A stretch of 64,000 nt of DNA from Triatoma infestans (lineage: Eukaryota; Arthropoda; Insecta; Hemiptera; Reduviidae): positions 1-64,000 of the forward strand of contig JAAEAF010002315.1 in the NCBI GenBank assembly GCA_011037195.1, written 5' to 3'. A program made the position numbers and the translations under genes. The notes under the pieces were generated by a model that was not told the origin of the DNA, searched no databases, and saw only the letters and a list, made by a program, of their open reading frames with translations. Below, piece by piece: positions 1 through 10,599 of this stretch (position 1 is its first letter; each line of letters starts with the position of its first letter).

Positions 1-250
1 TTTTCTCAGAAAAATTCACATTTCTCAATTTATTTTTTACTTGTGAAGAATTTTAAAGTTCCCTAAATTGATGAGGGTCCTTTTCGTTTGCCAACGCCCA
101 ATATAAGTGAAAGCGAATTTGAAATCTTGCTAAATGATTTGAGTTTCGTTTTTAGTACCAAATTACTCAAGAAATTTATTTTTTTTTTTAAACAAAGTAG
201 AAAAGAGATAAAAGAATTACTATATTTATACTATTATTAGAAAAAAAAAA

Positions 251-398
251 ATCTTTTTTTTTTTTAAATTTAAGGCGTCCCAACATCTGAGGTCATTTGC
301 GCCCGGAGCCTTCTCAGTGCCTCGCGGCCTCCGGACAGTGTTCTCCCGTTACAGACAACACTGTCCATCACCGGACAGTGAGCTGTAGGGGCTCCTAG
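251..398 (-). mobile_element. tRNA-derived SINE, 5'-truncated copy
   Basis: Matches the body and tail of the SINE at 7220-7450: GGCGTCCCAACATC, GCGCCCGGAGCCTTCTCAG and the CACTGTCC/GGACAGTG hairpin. The tRNA-like head is missing, the usual result of incomplete reverse transcription. The tail lies next to long T and A runs. Confidence 0.8.
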
Positions 399-484
399 AT
401 TTTTATTAATATCACTATTAATAAAAAAATATAATAAACAAAAGGGTTGTGTTGCCATTATAATATTATACTGTACAAATTTCA

Positions 485-685
485 AACGGAAGAAGGCAAA
501 AGAGACGCTGGACCAAACAATTTGTAGCTCATTGTGAAAAATATTCCCATTTACGTTTCTTAAGTTTTATAAGCGACACAGATCCAGACGATTATCAAAA
601 CTATTTCCGAATGAGCAGTGAAGTGTACAATGAACTTCTCAGTCTTTTAAAGCCTTCCATTACCAAACAAGATATGCGGCTTTAA
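485..685 (+). pseudogene. PIF/Harbinger transposase N-terminal fragment
   Basis: An open stretch reads RRQKRRWTKQFVAHCEKYSH and then NYFRMSSEVYNELLSLLKPS followed by ITKQDMRL and a stop. The pattern F-RM-x(4)-LL-x(3)-PSITKQD is typical of the region ahead of the DDE nuclease domain in PIF/Harbinger transposases. No catalytic domain follows. The flanks are a SINE on the left and AT-rich DNA on the right, so it is a relic. Confidence 0.65.
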
Positions 686-839
686 TTGCACAAAAATTTG
701 AAGTAAAGCCTCATATCCATTTCTTTTTTTGTCTCGATCCGAATACCTCTTAACGTGATGTTCCACAACTCTGGCAATGATTTATAAGCTACAATAAAGT
801 TCTTTAATATTGATTTTCTCGTTTCCTCTTATTCTTTCG

Positions 840-1105
840 GCCCGACTTCAGACGATATGGGCGACCCTCTTGGCCACAGCGACAGTAATTCCATGATGAC
901 TGCACTTGAAATACTGAATTACTGACAGTATTGCACTCAGACGATCAGTATTTTTTTTACCAATATTTTTGCTCCGCCCCAATATTTTCAAGATCGCGAA
1001 AGTATTATCAGGATATTGATGGTGTGTCAACATTTGCCCTCACACGATCAGTAATATTGACAGTATTTCGGTATACTGCCAATATTACTGATCGTGTGAG
1101 AGCCA
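840..1105. repeat. Foldback (MITE-like) repeat with perfect hairpin
   Basis: Positions 1039-1059 and 1080-1100 are perfect 21-base inverted copies, beginning CTCACACGATCAGTAATATT. The pairing continues inward for six bases with one mismatch. Related ACTGA/TCAGT pieces lie upstream from about 890. It is probably a small non-autonomous DNA transposon or its end; the outer boundaries are uncertain. Confidence 0.55.
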
Positions 1106-1109
1106 CTTT

Positions 1110-4100
1110 ACTATTATTAAGAAAGCAGGCGAGAATTCGCAGCTTTAGAAACAATGGAAGGAAATTTGAATGAAATCTGGTTGTTAGATGCTTTTAGAGA
1201 TGTGACCTAAAAAAAAATCTATTACGGCTCCCTTAGAGAACAGAGTTTATTCAGAGAATGTATTTGTTTAGGTATGTGTGTGTGGGTGTATGTGTGTGTT
1301 TGTTTGTGAGTAATGTTTGTAGCGTTTACGTTTACCTATTTGTGTGAAATATATTTACCTCCCACTTACCAATGGATTATTCATATATCCACAGTGTGAT
1401 TAGAATTTCAGACTTTTCATATTAGTGAACTCATGGACTAGTCCCGTAATAACCGCCAACTGGAAAATTGGTATATTATTACTGCGTTCATTCTTTCTAA
1501 ATTGTAATTTCATAATAATAATAAGAAGAATAATAGTGCTATACTTACAAAAAGAAAATATACAAGAGAACAAAACAAAACATAAGATTATTTTTTAAAT
1601 ATATATATATATACATAAATATAAAAGTATAATAACACTTTACGGCTTGGAGTAATCCGTCAGCCGGGGTCGAAGCCCAGAGTCGAGGGTGGAAGAATTG
1701 AAAATAAAACTATTAAGTTGATGTAATAACAATTAAGATTTAAAAATGCTAATAGACTTTAGTAACTCACAATTCAAGCCCAATTATTTTAAAGAAACTT
1801 ACAGAAAGTAAATTCGCGAGAGAGAGAAAAAAAAATCATATCAAAATAATTAATAACAATATTAATACAAAAATAGTATAAATTTATCGTAATGTATTCT
1901 ATAGATATATATAACTAATCAGTAAAAAAGATATCAGGAGAAAATAAAAAAATGAATAAAAAGCATAATAATTTTGAAGCAAGAACAACAGAAAAAGAAA
2001 CAAACAAATAAGTAATGGCAAAAAATAAACGATAAGACAATAATAACTGTGCTACGTACATCGAAAGAAAAATCACAATTTTCTTAGTAAAGAAGGATAA
2101 GAGAAAGAATAAGTAAATTCATAAGAAACATTAAAAATTAAATTCAAGGACTAATTCACACCGGTAAGTCCAGGCATGGTGCGCTAACATGAAGAGAACG
2201 ACAATCAGAGCCAGAACTTTTAAATAAGGTAATGAGGAGAGGACCAGACTCGCTGTCCAAGATACCGAAGTCGGAGGTCAGTGAGTATGGAGCATTCAGC
2301 CAAAAAATGAAAAATATCTTCAGCTTTTCCGGGAATTAGAGAGAACATATTTCAACTTCTTTTGCAAGCCAGACAACATGATTGAGATATAAAAGTTCTC
2401 CTCTTAACTTAAAAATCCACCTCAGATCACTTAGAGACCATCCATTTGAACCATCCGTAGGTAGAATTGTAATTTAATAATCAGTATCAATAATTTAGAT
2501 TAGTTAATTTTTAAAAGTATTATTGAAAACTTTATGCGTATTTTTTTTTTTGGAAAAAATTTAGTCAATTTACTTGGATAAGATTTGCAATATTTTAGTG
2601 AACATATATATTTTGACCTAAAAAAAAAAATTGCAATAAAATAAACAAAAGATTGTATCCCATTTATGTATCAACCACTTCTGAAGACTTTATGATTTTG
2701 GTGTGTGATTGTTAGGGGATGTCAGTGTCAGTTTGGTTGGTTCATGTTATTAGTCTAGAATAATATCCACAAGGATTTCAAGACTCCCGAAGAAGTTGTT
2801 AGTCCCGCATTCTGACATTAAGAATAAATAAATTGACTGCTAATTTTCGTAATGATACCAATAATTTGTGCGCACTGTAAAACAGTTTTTTTCAAAACAT
2901 GACCTAGATCCCTTTCACCTGCCCTACCCCTAAAAATTTCCTCAATTCTATTTCACTTCTTTGCCTATTATTCAACCTAACTTTCATTTCTGAAGGGGAT
3001 TTAAGAAAACAAACTAGTAATCTTTAATTTTCTTTTTTATATGTTTCTGCGATGTAACAAATGTGTATGTTTAAAAATTCTTTCTTCACATCTACATATG
3101 TAAGTTCAATATTATTTTTATTTCCACTTTTTTTTGTAATTATTATTCTGCAGTTTACAATACTATTAGTGCATTGTGGTTCCTCATTGTATTGTTGTTT
3201 TTTTTTTAGTTTAAAGCCTTGATAAAGACAGGAAACTCTGTCGAAACATTGGCATAATTGAATTTTTCTTTCTTGACCGATCCTCACCAAATTTCTTCAT
3301 AATATATTACATCAACGGTCAACAAATACTTTTATATTAAGAATAAGTAGTAATTATATAACTATTTTTATTAAATTATTCTGTTTTTATCATGATTGAA
3401 AGTTATTTTTATTTTTAATTTTATTTTTGGAACTTATAAGAAAACAAAATTTGGTAATAGTATAACAAAATTAATCTTTTTTGCTATAAGTTAAAGTCAA
3501 TTTAAAATAGAATAATAAACCTCACTAAGGGCGAGAGAAGATGTTCATAGATTTTCTTGCGAAGGAACCTGTACAGCTCACTGACCAGTATTAGTCATTG
3601 TGGTCTATAATGACCATACGGGTTTTACTGCCCAATGGGAAGAAAAAAAAAATAACCCTTTCATATTAAATAGTTATAGAAAATAGACGTTATAGAAGCT
3701 AGTTCCAAGGTAAATTGCGGTTGTAGGATGATGATATAATCATTATTTACTCTTTAGCTGCAACATATCTACTAAAAGTAATAAGGAAAAGTGTAATGTT
3801 CGAGTAAGTGTGATTTATATTTTGCGCTAAAGCCATTTTGGCTACAAAGAGTGAAGGCAAAACATGTTGCTTTTTCCACAAAAAAAGAGAAAAAAACTGG
3901 TGCTGAGTTATACTTGTATATCTGAGCGGGACTTGTATGGAGCGCCCTCTATCAAAATCAACAAATCTTGTACAGTTTCAATTTACCAATCTAAACTGGC
4001 AGACTGCAAATAATCCTCTTAAAAAAATCAATTTTATCAGAAAAATGTTGCCAATAAAAGTGAAAAATATTTATATGTGCAGTGAAGCATTCCAAACTTA

Positions 4101-4235
4101 AAGAAAATCGTTGTCGGCGTTTTTTAGGAAGTTAAAAAAAAACAAACTTAAAAACTGTCCTATAAAGTAGCACTTCCGGTTTAACCGTTTTTTTTTTTCA
4201 AATGTGGAGTTCTAACAATGCTTGTAATGTGCATT
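1110..4235. other. Long AT-rich intergenic stretch
   Basis: No coding region is supported. The short open frames lack family motifs or are shadows. A hairpin followed by CGAAAC (GACAG/CTGTC stem) at about 3219-3252 resembles the module seen in several foldback repeats here. Part of 4020-4195 resembles the degenerate dispersed repeat at 46060-46980. Confidence 0.4.
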
Positions 4236-4239
4236 ATTA

Positions 4240-4490
4240 TTATTTTTTTTTAATTAAAGGCGCGTCAACATCTATGGTTATTGCCGCTCGGAACCTTCTC
4301 AGTGCACTGCCGGCCTCCGGACAGTGTTCTCTCGTTACAGACAACACTGTCCATCACCGGACAGTGAGCTGCAGGGGCTCCTAGGAAGGAAAAATCTAAG
4401 GGTAGCACAGCTGGACTCGAACCAGAGTCCTCCGCGTGGGGAGTTCTACACCCACTTAGCTAGTCATACCACTTAGCTATTCCCTTGCCT
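4240..4490 (-). mobile_element. tRNA-derived SINE copy
   Basis: Full-length but diverged copy in reverse orientation. The tail (GGCGCGTCAACATC) is at the left, the CTGTCC/GGACAG hairpin in the middle, and the tRNA-like head with a B-box-like GGACTCGAACC complement and an A-box relic (CACTTAGCTATTCCC) at the right. The head carries an internal repeat of the TTAGCTA region. Confidence 0.8.
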
Positions 4491-4499
4491 CTTTATTAT

Positions 4500-4880
4500 T
4501 ATTATAATAATAATCCCAGAGAGCAGGGATGATACCTCGCACACCTTTTTTGCGTCTGACCGATGGCAGCGTTTGAGGAGGGACTTAGAGGCGGTGGTTG
4601 GGCGGCAGACTCTTTGGGAGAGACGATGCTATTCAGCGAGACCAACTGGAGTCTGATAGCGAGATACGCGAGGGAAATTCTCGTTACAAAGAAGAAGGAC
4701 CTAGAGGAACAGGAAAGGAGGAACCACTAGGGGGATAGGACAGAGACCTAGCCTGATGTAGTGCTGGAATCAGCGAATCCAGGTTAGGTCCAAGCAGAGG
4801 GGGGGTGTTTTAGCCGGTAGTCTCCGGGAGTCCGGTACGGGTGCGTAAATGCATTTCACCACCCCCCCCCAATAATTTTT
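4500..4880 (+). mobile_element. 3' end of an R1-like LINE
   Basis: A degenerate reading SHTFFASDRWQRLRRDLEAV, then a tail rich in REIL/KKKDLEEQ, fits the zinc-finger-proximal C-terminus of R1-clade LINEs. It is followed by an R1-style 3' UTR (GGTACGGGTGCGTAAATGCA, then CACC and a C run at 4862-4870). It is truncated at the 5' side and carries stops. Confidence 0.6.
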
Positions 4881-4881
4881 T

Positions 4882-4913
4882 TTTTGCGCATCGACAACTT
4901 AGGTCATTAGCGC
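4882..4913 (-). mobile_element. Short SINE tail fragment
   Basis: GCGCATCGACAACTTAGGTC and AGCGCC match the 3' tail of the SINE family, preceded by a T run. It directly follows the R1-like 3' end. Confidence 0.5.
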
Positions 4914-4941
4914 CTATTATTATATAATTATTATTATTATT

Positions 4942-5301
4942 TTGTACGCTAGTACAAAAGAGATTGGGAAAGATTCAGAACAAGATATGTGTCCTCTTTG
5001 TAATTGCCAAGCACGGGAGGATCTGTTTCATTTCTTGGCAGAATGTCTTGCGTTTGTGATGGATGCAAGAAACTTGAAAATAAATCTAAATTATCAAAAT
5101 ATGTTGCAAAAGGACAGCCAGGTAATACCATTACAGTTACTCGTACGGTTCAAGAACAATAAGGCATTGTACAGTACTACCCCTTCTTCTCACAGGGGAG
5201 GAATTGAAACAAAGAGAAGAGATATTTTAAGACAGACTCGTTCTAGCTACCAAAGTGAAAACATCAGAGCCATATCAAGTTTTAAGACTTATTCCAATTA
5301 A
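4942..5301 (+). pseudogene. LINE ORF2 C-terminal fragment
   Basis: Reads DMCPLCNCQAREDLFHFLAE then C, a CxxC...H...C zinc-knuckle tail nearly matching that of the LINE at 19650-24803 (LCNSNAREDLYHFLGECP). Only the tail of the reverse-transcriptase protein survives; the rest is absent. It belongs to the same LINE group as the copies at 6310, 9500 and 24166. Confidence 0.75.
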
Positions 5302-5319
5302 TTTATGCTTGTTAACTTA

Positions 5320-5483
5320 ATATCTCTTAGAGAATATATCTTTTGAAAAACAGTGTGACTACTTTATTATTACTAGTCTTCATTCTCTTTTAAAATTACA
5401 AACTTATAAGCCCTTTTCACTAAAACGCTCGTGCTACACACTACCACTACTACAAATACAAATCCACACCATTACATTACATT
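5320..5483 (+). mobile_element. LTR 3' end fragment (plus orientation)
   Basis: The stretch AAAACGCTCGTGCTACACAC through CATTACATTGGTGGCAGC closely matches the opposite-strand LTR end near 5945-6010. An LTR ending CATTACA followed by TGGTG, a primer-binding-site start, is the expected layout. The left boundary is unclear. Confidence 0.5.
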
Positions 5484-5720
5484 GGTGGCAGCGTCGTCCC
5501 AGCCAGAAAGACTAGCACAATGGCTAATTTGGTCTAGGAAATCGGACACTTTGGCTGAATTTTCGCCATCGAAGGTAGGTAAACTATTAATTAATTGTAA
5601 ATTTCTTAAAGAACTAGCTGGTTGATTGCTGGGGGTGGGAGGATTTGCTAATTGTTGCTGAGCAAGCAAATACTCTACAGCGGCGTCGATTTTCATGTTT
5701 TGTCCGTTAATTTTATACAT
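5472..5720 (-). pseudogene. LTR retrotransposon gag fragment
   Basis: An 82-residue reading begins MYKINGQNMKIDAAVEYLLA and contains LPTFDGENSAKVSDFLDQIS and SGWDDAATNV. It resembles the N-terminal part of Ty3/gypsy-like Gag proteins (P-x-FDG..., DFL, W-D/S-D). It lies after a primer-binding site and LTR on the same strand (5940-6290) and breaks off where the inverted LTR end begins. Confidence 0.55.
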
Positions 5721-5934
5721 TTTGGAAATACAAATTCACACGGGATAAGGGTGCAAATACAAAAATTGAAAAATGAAATTCAATAAAAATTCAATTATGG
5801 GAAATATTTAGATACTTCCGTTGAGAAACTAATTTAAAGTTAATAAAATTATCTGATGGATAATTAGTTTAATTATTAAATTGGAAATTTTACGTACTTG
5901 TAAATTTGTGGATTCTTGTTGAAAATATCCCAAA

Positions 5935-6290
5935 CAGCTGGCACCAATGTAATGTGATTGGTGATGTTTGTAGTAGTTGGTTGTAGCGTGAGCGTTTTTA
6001 AATCAATTAATTAATCTAGATTAAATGCTAAACTCTTATGTTTTAACTTATAACTGGCACTGATTTGAAGAGGGCGATTCCTGAAGTGTCCTGTTTGAAG
6101 GTTGAACTTAGACTCTCTTTTTTGAACTTATGTTAGAATCTATTCTTTGGAATTGCTCTCTCTCTCTAGAGGGGGAAATTAGCTTGTACAAAGGTTGACC
6201 TAACGGGATTTGTGCCTTTGTTTAATGATCCAAATTTGCAGTACCTGACACTAAAGTACAATCTTTTTGAAGATAATTTCACAGTCTAAT
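5935..6290 (-). mobile_element. LTR and primer-binding site (minus orientation)
   Basis: On the minus strand an LTR ends CACATTACA and is followed by TTGGTGCCAGCTGTTTGGG, a plausible tRNA primer-binding site. A leader and the gag fragment come next. The ending matches the solo LTR at 40499-41256 (CATTACA). The 5' boundary of the LTR is not resolved. Confidence 0.5.
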
Positions 6291-6309
6291 ATATTATAAA
6301 TATTAACAA

Positions 6310-6915
6310 AAATACAATTTTGGATACTATAAAATATTCAGAAACTTTAAACTATTATTTATCGATTTTGTCCTTCCACTACACGTTACTTGAACTGTGG
6401 CTTCTCCATCTCGGCAAATATTCTCTTTCCGGAGGAGAAATTATTGTTTACCTAACCGGACAAGACTTATTGCTACCGTTTAAATTGCTTATGCTCGCCC
6501 CGGCTTAAACAATTAGGCACTATAGGGACCCCCGATTCTTTTGGTTAATTTATCAACTTTTTTTCCATTCTAATTTTTAAAATTAAGTTTGTTTTATTTT
6601 TTTTAATCATTATAGATGTGTTAACACTTTTATTTACTTTCTTATCTTATTTGAATTTAGTTTTACTTTAAAACTGTTTTAGTTTTATTATAAGTTTTGT
6701 TTTCTTCTTTTATTTATTTATTTATATTTTTTTTGTGGCTGTAAACTCTGGCATACGGCTTTTTGCCATGCTCTTCTACTTAAGTTCCTATTTTTCATGC
6801 ATTTATTTTTTTCATTTTTTTTATACAGTTGATTATTGTAAAATTTTACCATTTCTTCATATTATTCTTAAAATAAAGTACTTATAATAATGATATTATT
6901 ATTATGTAGGCAGTA
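6310..6915 (+). mobile_element. LINE 3' end: ORF2 tail and 3' UTR
   Basis: The reading YSLSGGEIIVYLTGQDLLLP resembles CEIINYLTDK in the tail of the 19650-24803 LINE. The 3' UTR stretch GTAAACTCTGGCATACGG and TTTGCCATGCT recurs there, and both end in AATAAAGTA with a TTA/ATT-rich tail. A 5'-truncated copy. Confidence 0.65.
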
Positions 6916-7019
6916 GAAACCATATATTTTACTGAAATGATACTTTAGAAGAAAGAATAACGATAGTGTTCCCTCAGAACATACCAAAAATCAGTTCCCC
7001 TTAGGAAAATATTAAAAAT

Positions 7020-7180
7020 AAAAGTGATAGGTATTTATGTTTCAAGATAGTATACAAATTTTAAAGAAAAAAAAAATTTAAGAGCCGTTTTCGAGAAAAA
7101 AAAAAAAACATTCAGTAAAAAGTGATTGATGGATTTTGCCTGGAAACCTTCATGTCAGTAATACCTAAATGGAATATCAA
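7020..7180 (+). repeat. Copy of a degenerate dispersed repeat
   Basis: Carries the recurring order: TATGTTTCAAGATAGTATAC, AGCCGTTTTCGAGAAAA, ACATTCAGTAAAAAGTG, GATGGATTTTGCC. The same order is seen at 8040-8150, 27790-27980, 46260-46790 and elsewhere. No coding content; class unknown. Confidence 0.6.
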
Positions 7181-7219
7181 GGTTGAGGTTTTTGCAAATT
7201 TTTTTTTTTGAGATATGTT

Positions 7220-7450
7220 TTTTTTTTTTATTTAAGGCGTCTCAACATCTGTGGTCATTTGCGCCCGGAGCCTTCTCAGTGCACTGCCGGCCTCCGGACA
7301 GTGTTCTCCCGTTACAAACACTGTCCATCACCGGACAGTGGGCTGTAGGGGCTCCTAGGAAGAGAAAATCTAAGGGCAGCACGACTGGATTCGAACCCGT
7401 GATCTCCGCATTGCTAGTCCAGCGCGCTACCACTGAGCTAATCCCTTCCC
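7220..7450 (-). mobile_element. tRNA-derived SINE, complete copy with target duplication
   Basis: On the minus strand it begins GGGATTAGCTCAGTGGTAGC (A box) and has GGTTCGAATCC (B box), then a body with a CACTGTCCGGTGATGGACAG hairpin, ending CTTAAATA and an A run. It is flanked by the 13-base direct repeat TTTGAGATATGTT (7207-7219 and 7451-7463), a target-site duplication. The RNA polymerase III promoter boxes look intact. It is not a tRNA gene: no acceptor or anticodon arms fold. Confidence 0.92.
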
Positions 7451-7719
7451 TTTGAGATATGTTGTTCACACACACATATTATAATATAGACATGATCCTC
7501 CTTGACTTCCTATCATTCCTACTTAATACACATATATAAAAGGACAAATTATCTTTAAACTTCAAACTTTGCTCATTTGTCCTCACGTAAATATGGTGGT
7601 GTGGGGGGATGGGGGGGACAAGTGCCAACGTACCAACAGAGAGGCAAGTAAGCGAATGATTACATTCTAAAGAAACCAATAATTTTAAACAACCACATTT
7701 GAATTTTTAACATCTCACG

Positions 7720-8150
7720 ATTCCTTAGAATAACATAAAAACAATTTTTTCAGCTAAATGTTACAGATAAAAGTCAAATAGGTTTATTATCTATGCAGTT
7801 AGTAGTATTCCAAGTTTAAAGGAATTCGTTATAGTTTCAAATTCGATTTTCTTCAAATTTGGGATATTAGGAAAGTTTTTAATTTATAACCAGCCACATT
7901 CATTAAATGTATATACCAGTGCTTTAATGTATGACCAGTCATACATTATACTTAATGTGGAACTTTGTGGGAAAGCTTAACGCTAATATCTCCCCCCCCC
8001 CTAAATTAAAGTGATATGTATTTATGTTTTTAGACAGTAAATATAAGAAGTTTAGAGAAATTCGTTTGGGGCCATTTTGAAGAAAATGGCGAAAAACTGA
8101 AGAACATAAAAAATGATACTTCCTCTGATTGATTTTGCCCGAAACTTTGT
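7720..8150 (+). repeat. Degenerate dispersed repeat, about two copies
   Basis: Contains the recurring elements: free-standing AAATGTTACAGATAAAAGTC, a GAAAATGGCGAAAAACTGAA block and GATTGATTTTGCCC. Related to 7020-7180 and 46260-46790. No coding content. Confidence 0.5.
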
Positions 8151-8159
8151 GCAAGATGC

Positions 8160-8400
8160 AATGGTTAGTATGAGAGATATTTTCCGTGATAGTATGCTTC
8201 TTTTTGTGGTCATCGACCGGTTTCGGACGTTCGCCCATTTTTTTTTTTTGTCAAACAGTGTAAAAACATAGACTTGCACAGGCAGTAACATAGCCTTACT
8301 TGAAACCGGTCGATTACCCCCAAAAAGAAGCAGGCTATCACGCACGGAAAATATCTCTGATGCTTTCCAGCTCTGCGGATCCAACCACAACTGCAATGGT
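8160..8400. repeat. Foldback repeat of the ACCGGTCGATGACC family
   Basis: Inverted copies of GCTTCTTTTTGTGGTCATCG / TCGATTACCCCCAAAAAGAAG flank a central region with TAGACTTGCACAGG. The right end reads ATCTCTGATGCTTTCCAGCT then CTGCGGA, shared with copies at 30780, 51888 and 59668. The minus strand has GGGCGAACGTCCGAAAC, a stem followed by GAAAC. Confidence 0.7.
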
Positions 8401-8469
8401 TGTACTCAAACAGAATATCACGTTCCATTTGCTTTTGAGATATTTTGTTTGCACACAATTTTAACGTAA

Positions 8470-8720
8470 TCAGGGTACCTCATTACATGATGTGTTTCCG
8501 GTATTTTATCCGTCGTAGCATGCATATTTATTTTGTTCCTGACCGGTTTCGGATTTTTCATCCATTGTCAGAGTAAATCTATCCATTTTGTGCAGAGAGT
8601 TCACTTCAAACGCAATGTTTCTTTTCACTCGATACTTGTGGTTTGTATCTGCGGAAGGTTATCCAGCATTGCGGACCCATGTACATATTTAACATATATT
8701 TCCGTTGAAAACTCGAATTT
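8470..8720. repeat. Foldback-family fragment (CTGACNATGGAT type)
   Basis: On the minus strand CTGACAATGGATGAAAAATC then CGAAACCGGTCAGG, matching modules near 44146, 44266, 56901 and 57037. A nearby TTTATCCGTCGTAGCATGCA matches the outer end of the 44100 and 57090 copies. Confidence 0.6.
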
Positions 8721-9089
8721 CAACGATAGGCAGTACTTCCTCTTTCTAAAGTTTGTTTAAAATGTTACTAAACAGAATTATGTAAATAAAGAAATAAAAT
8801 CTATTTTTTGTACGTTTTTTTTCCTTCTTGAATTGCTAGTTTTCCTTTATCCCCTTTCTTTCTTTACTACGCCATCTCTTACAAACCTATTTTCTAAGAA
8901 CGTAATTGTTTATAGGCTATTGTTTATTTTACTTTATTAAAAGTTAGTTTTAATTGGTATTAATTACATGGGAAGAACAACTAATTAGTAATTATTAATT
9001 ATACAACCAATCATTTATATTTGAAAAACTAAACTGTATGTGACTCACTATTACAACCTACTTGACGCGCACTGTGCGTCAACCAGTGC

Positions 9090-9475
9090 ACTCTGGTGCC
9101 AATCTATAATAAGATTTTGGTCAAAATCGGACTGGGTTTTTCAGTTGCGATTTTCTCAAAAACAGCTCCTATGATTTTCTTTATGCTTGGTACATCAGCT
9201 GCACATTACATCGTCCCGCAACTTTTATTTGAAACATTAGTCCAGAAAAATTCATTTAAGGGAGGTTTTGGAAGGAGGGAGTGGGGTTATTTATGCTTTC
9301 CTCTGAAGTGCTGATTTTATTTAATATACAATTCTATCTACGGTTAAATCAATCAGATTTAAAACATATTGCCAACATTCCAAGTTTGATGAAAATCGGT
9401 TGATCAGGACTGCGTCTGTACTGAACAGTTTTTCCACTTGTCTACTATTTTCTACATAAAAACACCGACTATTTT
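9090..9475 (+). repeat. Degenerate dispersed repeat
   Basis: Contains AATTCATTTAAGGGAGGTTT, TTGCCAACATTCCAAGTTTG and ATGAAAATCGGTTGATCAGG, variants of the repeat at 46060-46980. No supported coding sequence. Confidence 0.5.
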
Positions 9476-9499
9476 CATTAAACTTGTTATACTAAGTAT

Positions 9500-10570
9500 A
9501 CATACGTTTCATTTAGTGCGAAGTTGAGAGTGTTCAACAGTGTAAATCGTTGTTTTATGCTACGGAGCTCAGGTTTGGGCAGGTGGATGGTATGAGGTTG
9601 TGGGAAAAGTTATTTAGATATTTTGTCAAAAGATTATTTAGGATGCCCGAACTTTATTTATTCACATTGAAACCGGTACCGGGCCGACACAATTGTATAC
9701 AATACAGTTGCACCATGAGTGTATCGTTAAAGTATTAAATATGCAAGACTTAAGGTTGCCAAAAATATTAGTATTAGAAATTATTAAAAGAAACATGTTC
9801 TGGTTTCGTGAAATTAATAATTACATTTTGAAATACAGTTTGGGGGACTGCCAATAAATATCCATAATATTCAGCTGTGGGACAAAAAGTTATTGTTAAT
9901 TAGAAAAACATTAAGTGAGCATTACAATAATAAATTTATGGATAAAATTAAGAATTCAAAATAATTATATGTTGGGTAGGGAATTATGTTATAATTTGGT
10001 ACAAAATAATTATCTATATAATACTCCTCTGCCACTTTCTAGTAAAACATTAATATTTAAACTTAGAAGTGAAATTTTTTCATTTAAGTTATAAACCTTT
10101 ATTGATAATGAATCTGAAGAAGTAATTTATTGTCTGTCCTGTTTGTAATTTGCAAGAAAAAGAAGATCTTTTATCACTTCTTGCTTGTTTGCGCTAAGTA
10201 TCATGATATAAGAATGAAAATATTTAATACAGCAAATATAAGTAAAGAAAATATGTTGGAATTTTTAAATGGAAAAAATTGGTCAATGTTGGTAAAATAT
10301 TGTCATTTCAAAGCTTACGACCTTAGAAATAATTTTATTAAATATATAATATTAATATTAATTATTTTCATTGTATTACAGCAGAGGCATAAATTATTTT
10401 TAGTTTTTCATTTATTTATTTTATTATGCATTTAGGTTTGTTATATATATTTTGGTTTGTTTTAAGTTAAATTGATAAGTCTCCTCAGACGGCCTAGGCC
10501 AATGAATCTGTCTTTATGCTAAGTTTTTGTAATCCTTATAAAAATTATTAATAAAGACTTATCTATCTAC
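9500..10570 (+). pseudogene. LINE ORF2 C-terminal fragment with 3' UTR
   Basis: The readings KLRVFNSVNRCFML, LFRYFVKRLFRMPELYLFTL, and VLNMQDLRLPKILVLEIIKR then NMFWF match KLQVFNSV..., FFLKKLFALPF and FRLPKITALQIIKKNIFWF of the 19650-24803 LINE. Several frameshifts and stops are present. The end ATTAATAAAGACTTATCTAT is a plausible polyadenylation and tail region. Confidence 0.7.
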
Positions 10571-10599
10571 TAAGTATGCATATAGAATCCTACCATTGT

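Noticed and set aside
3024..3290. 88-residue open frame on the minus strand
   Set aside because: No family motif; it overlaps an AT-rich stretch and a hairpin-CGAAAC repeat tail.
7370..7450. tRNA gene signal (A and B boxes) within the SINE copies
   Set aside because: Only the promoter-like head is present; no closed acceptor, D and anticodon arms could be folded, and the same head is fused to the SINE body in five copies.
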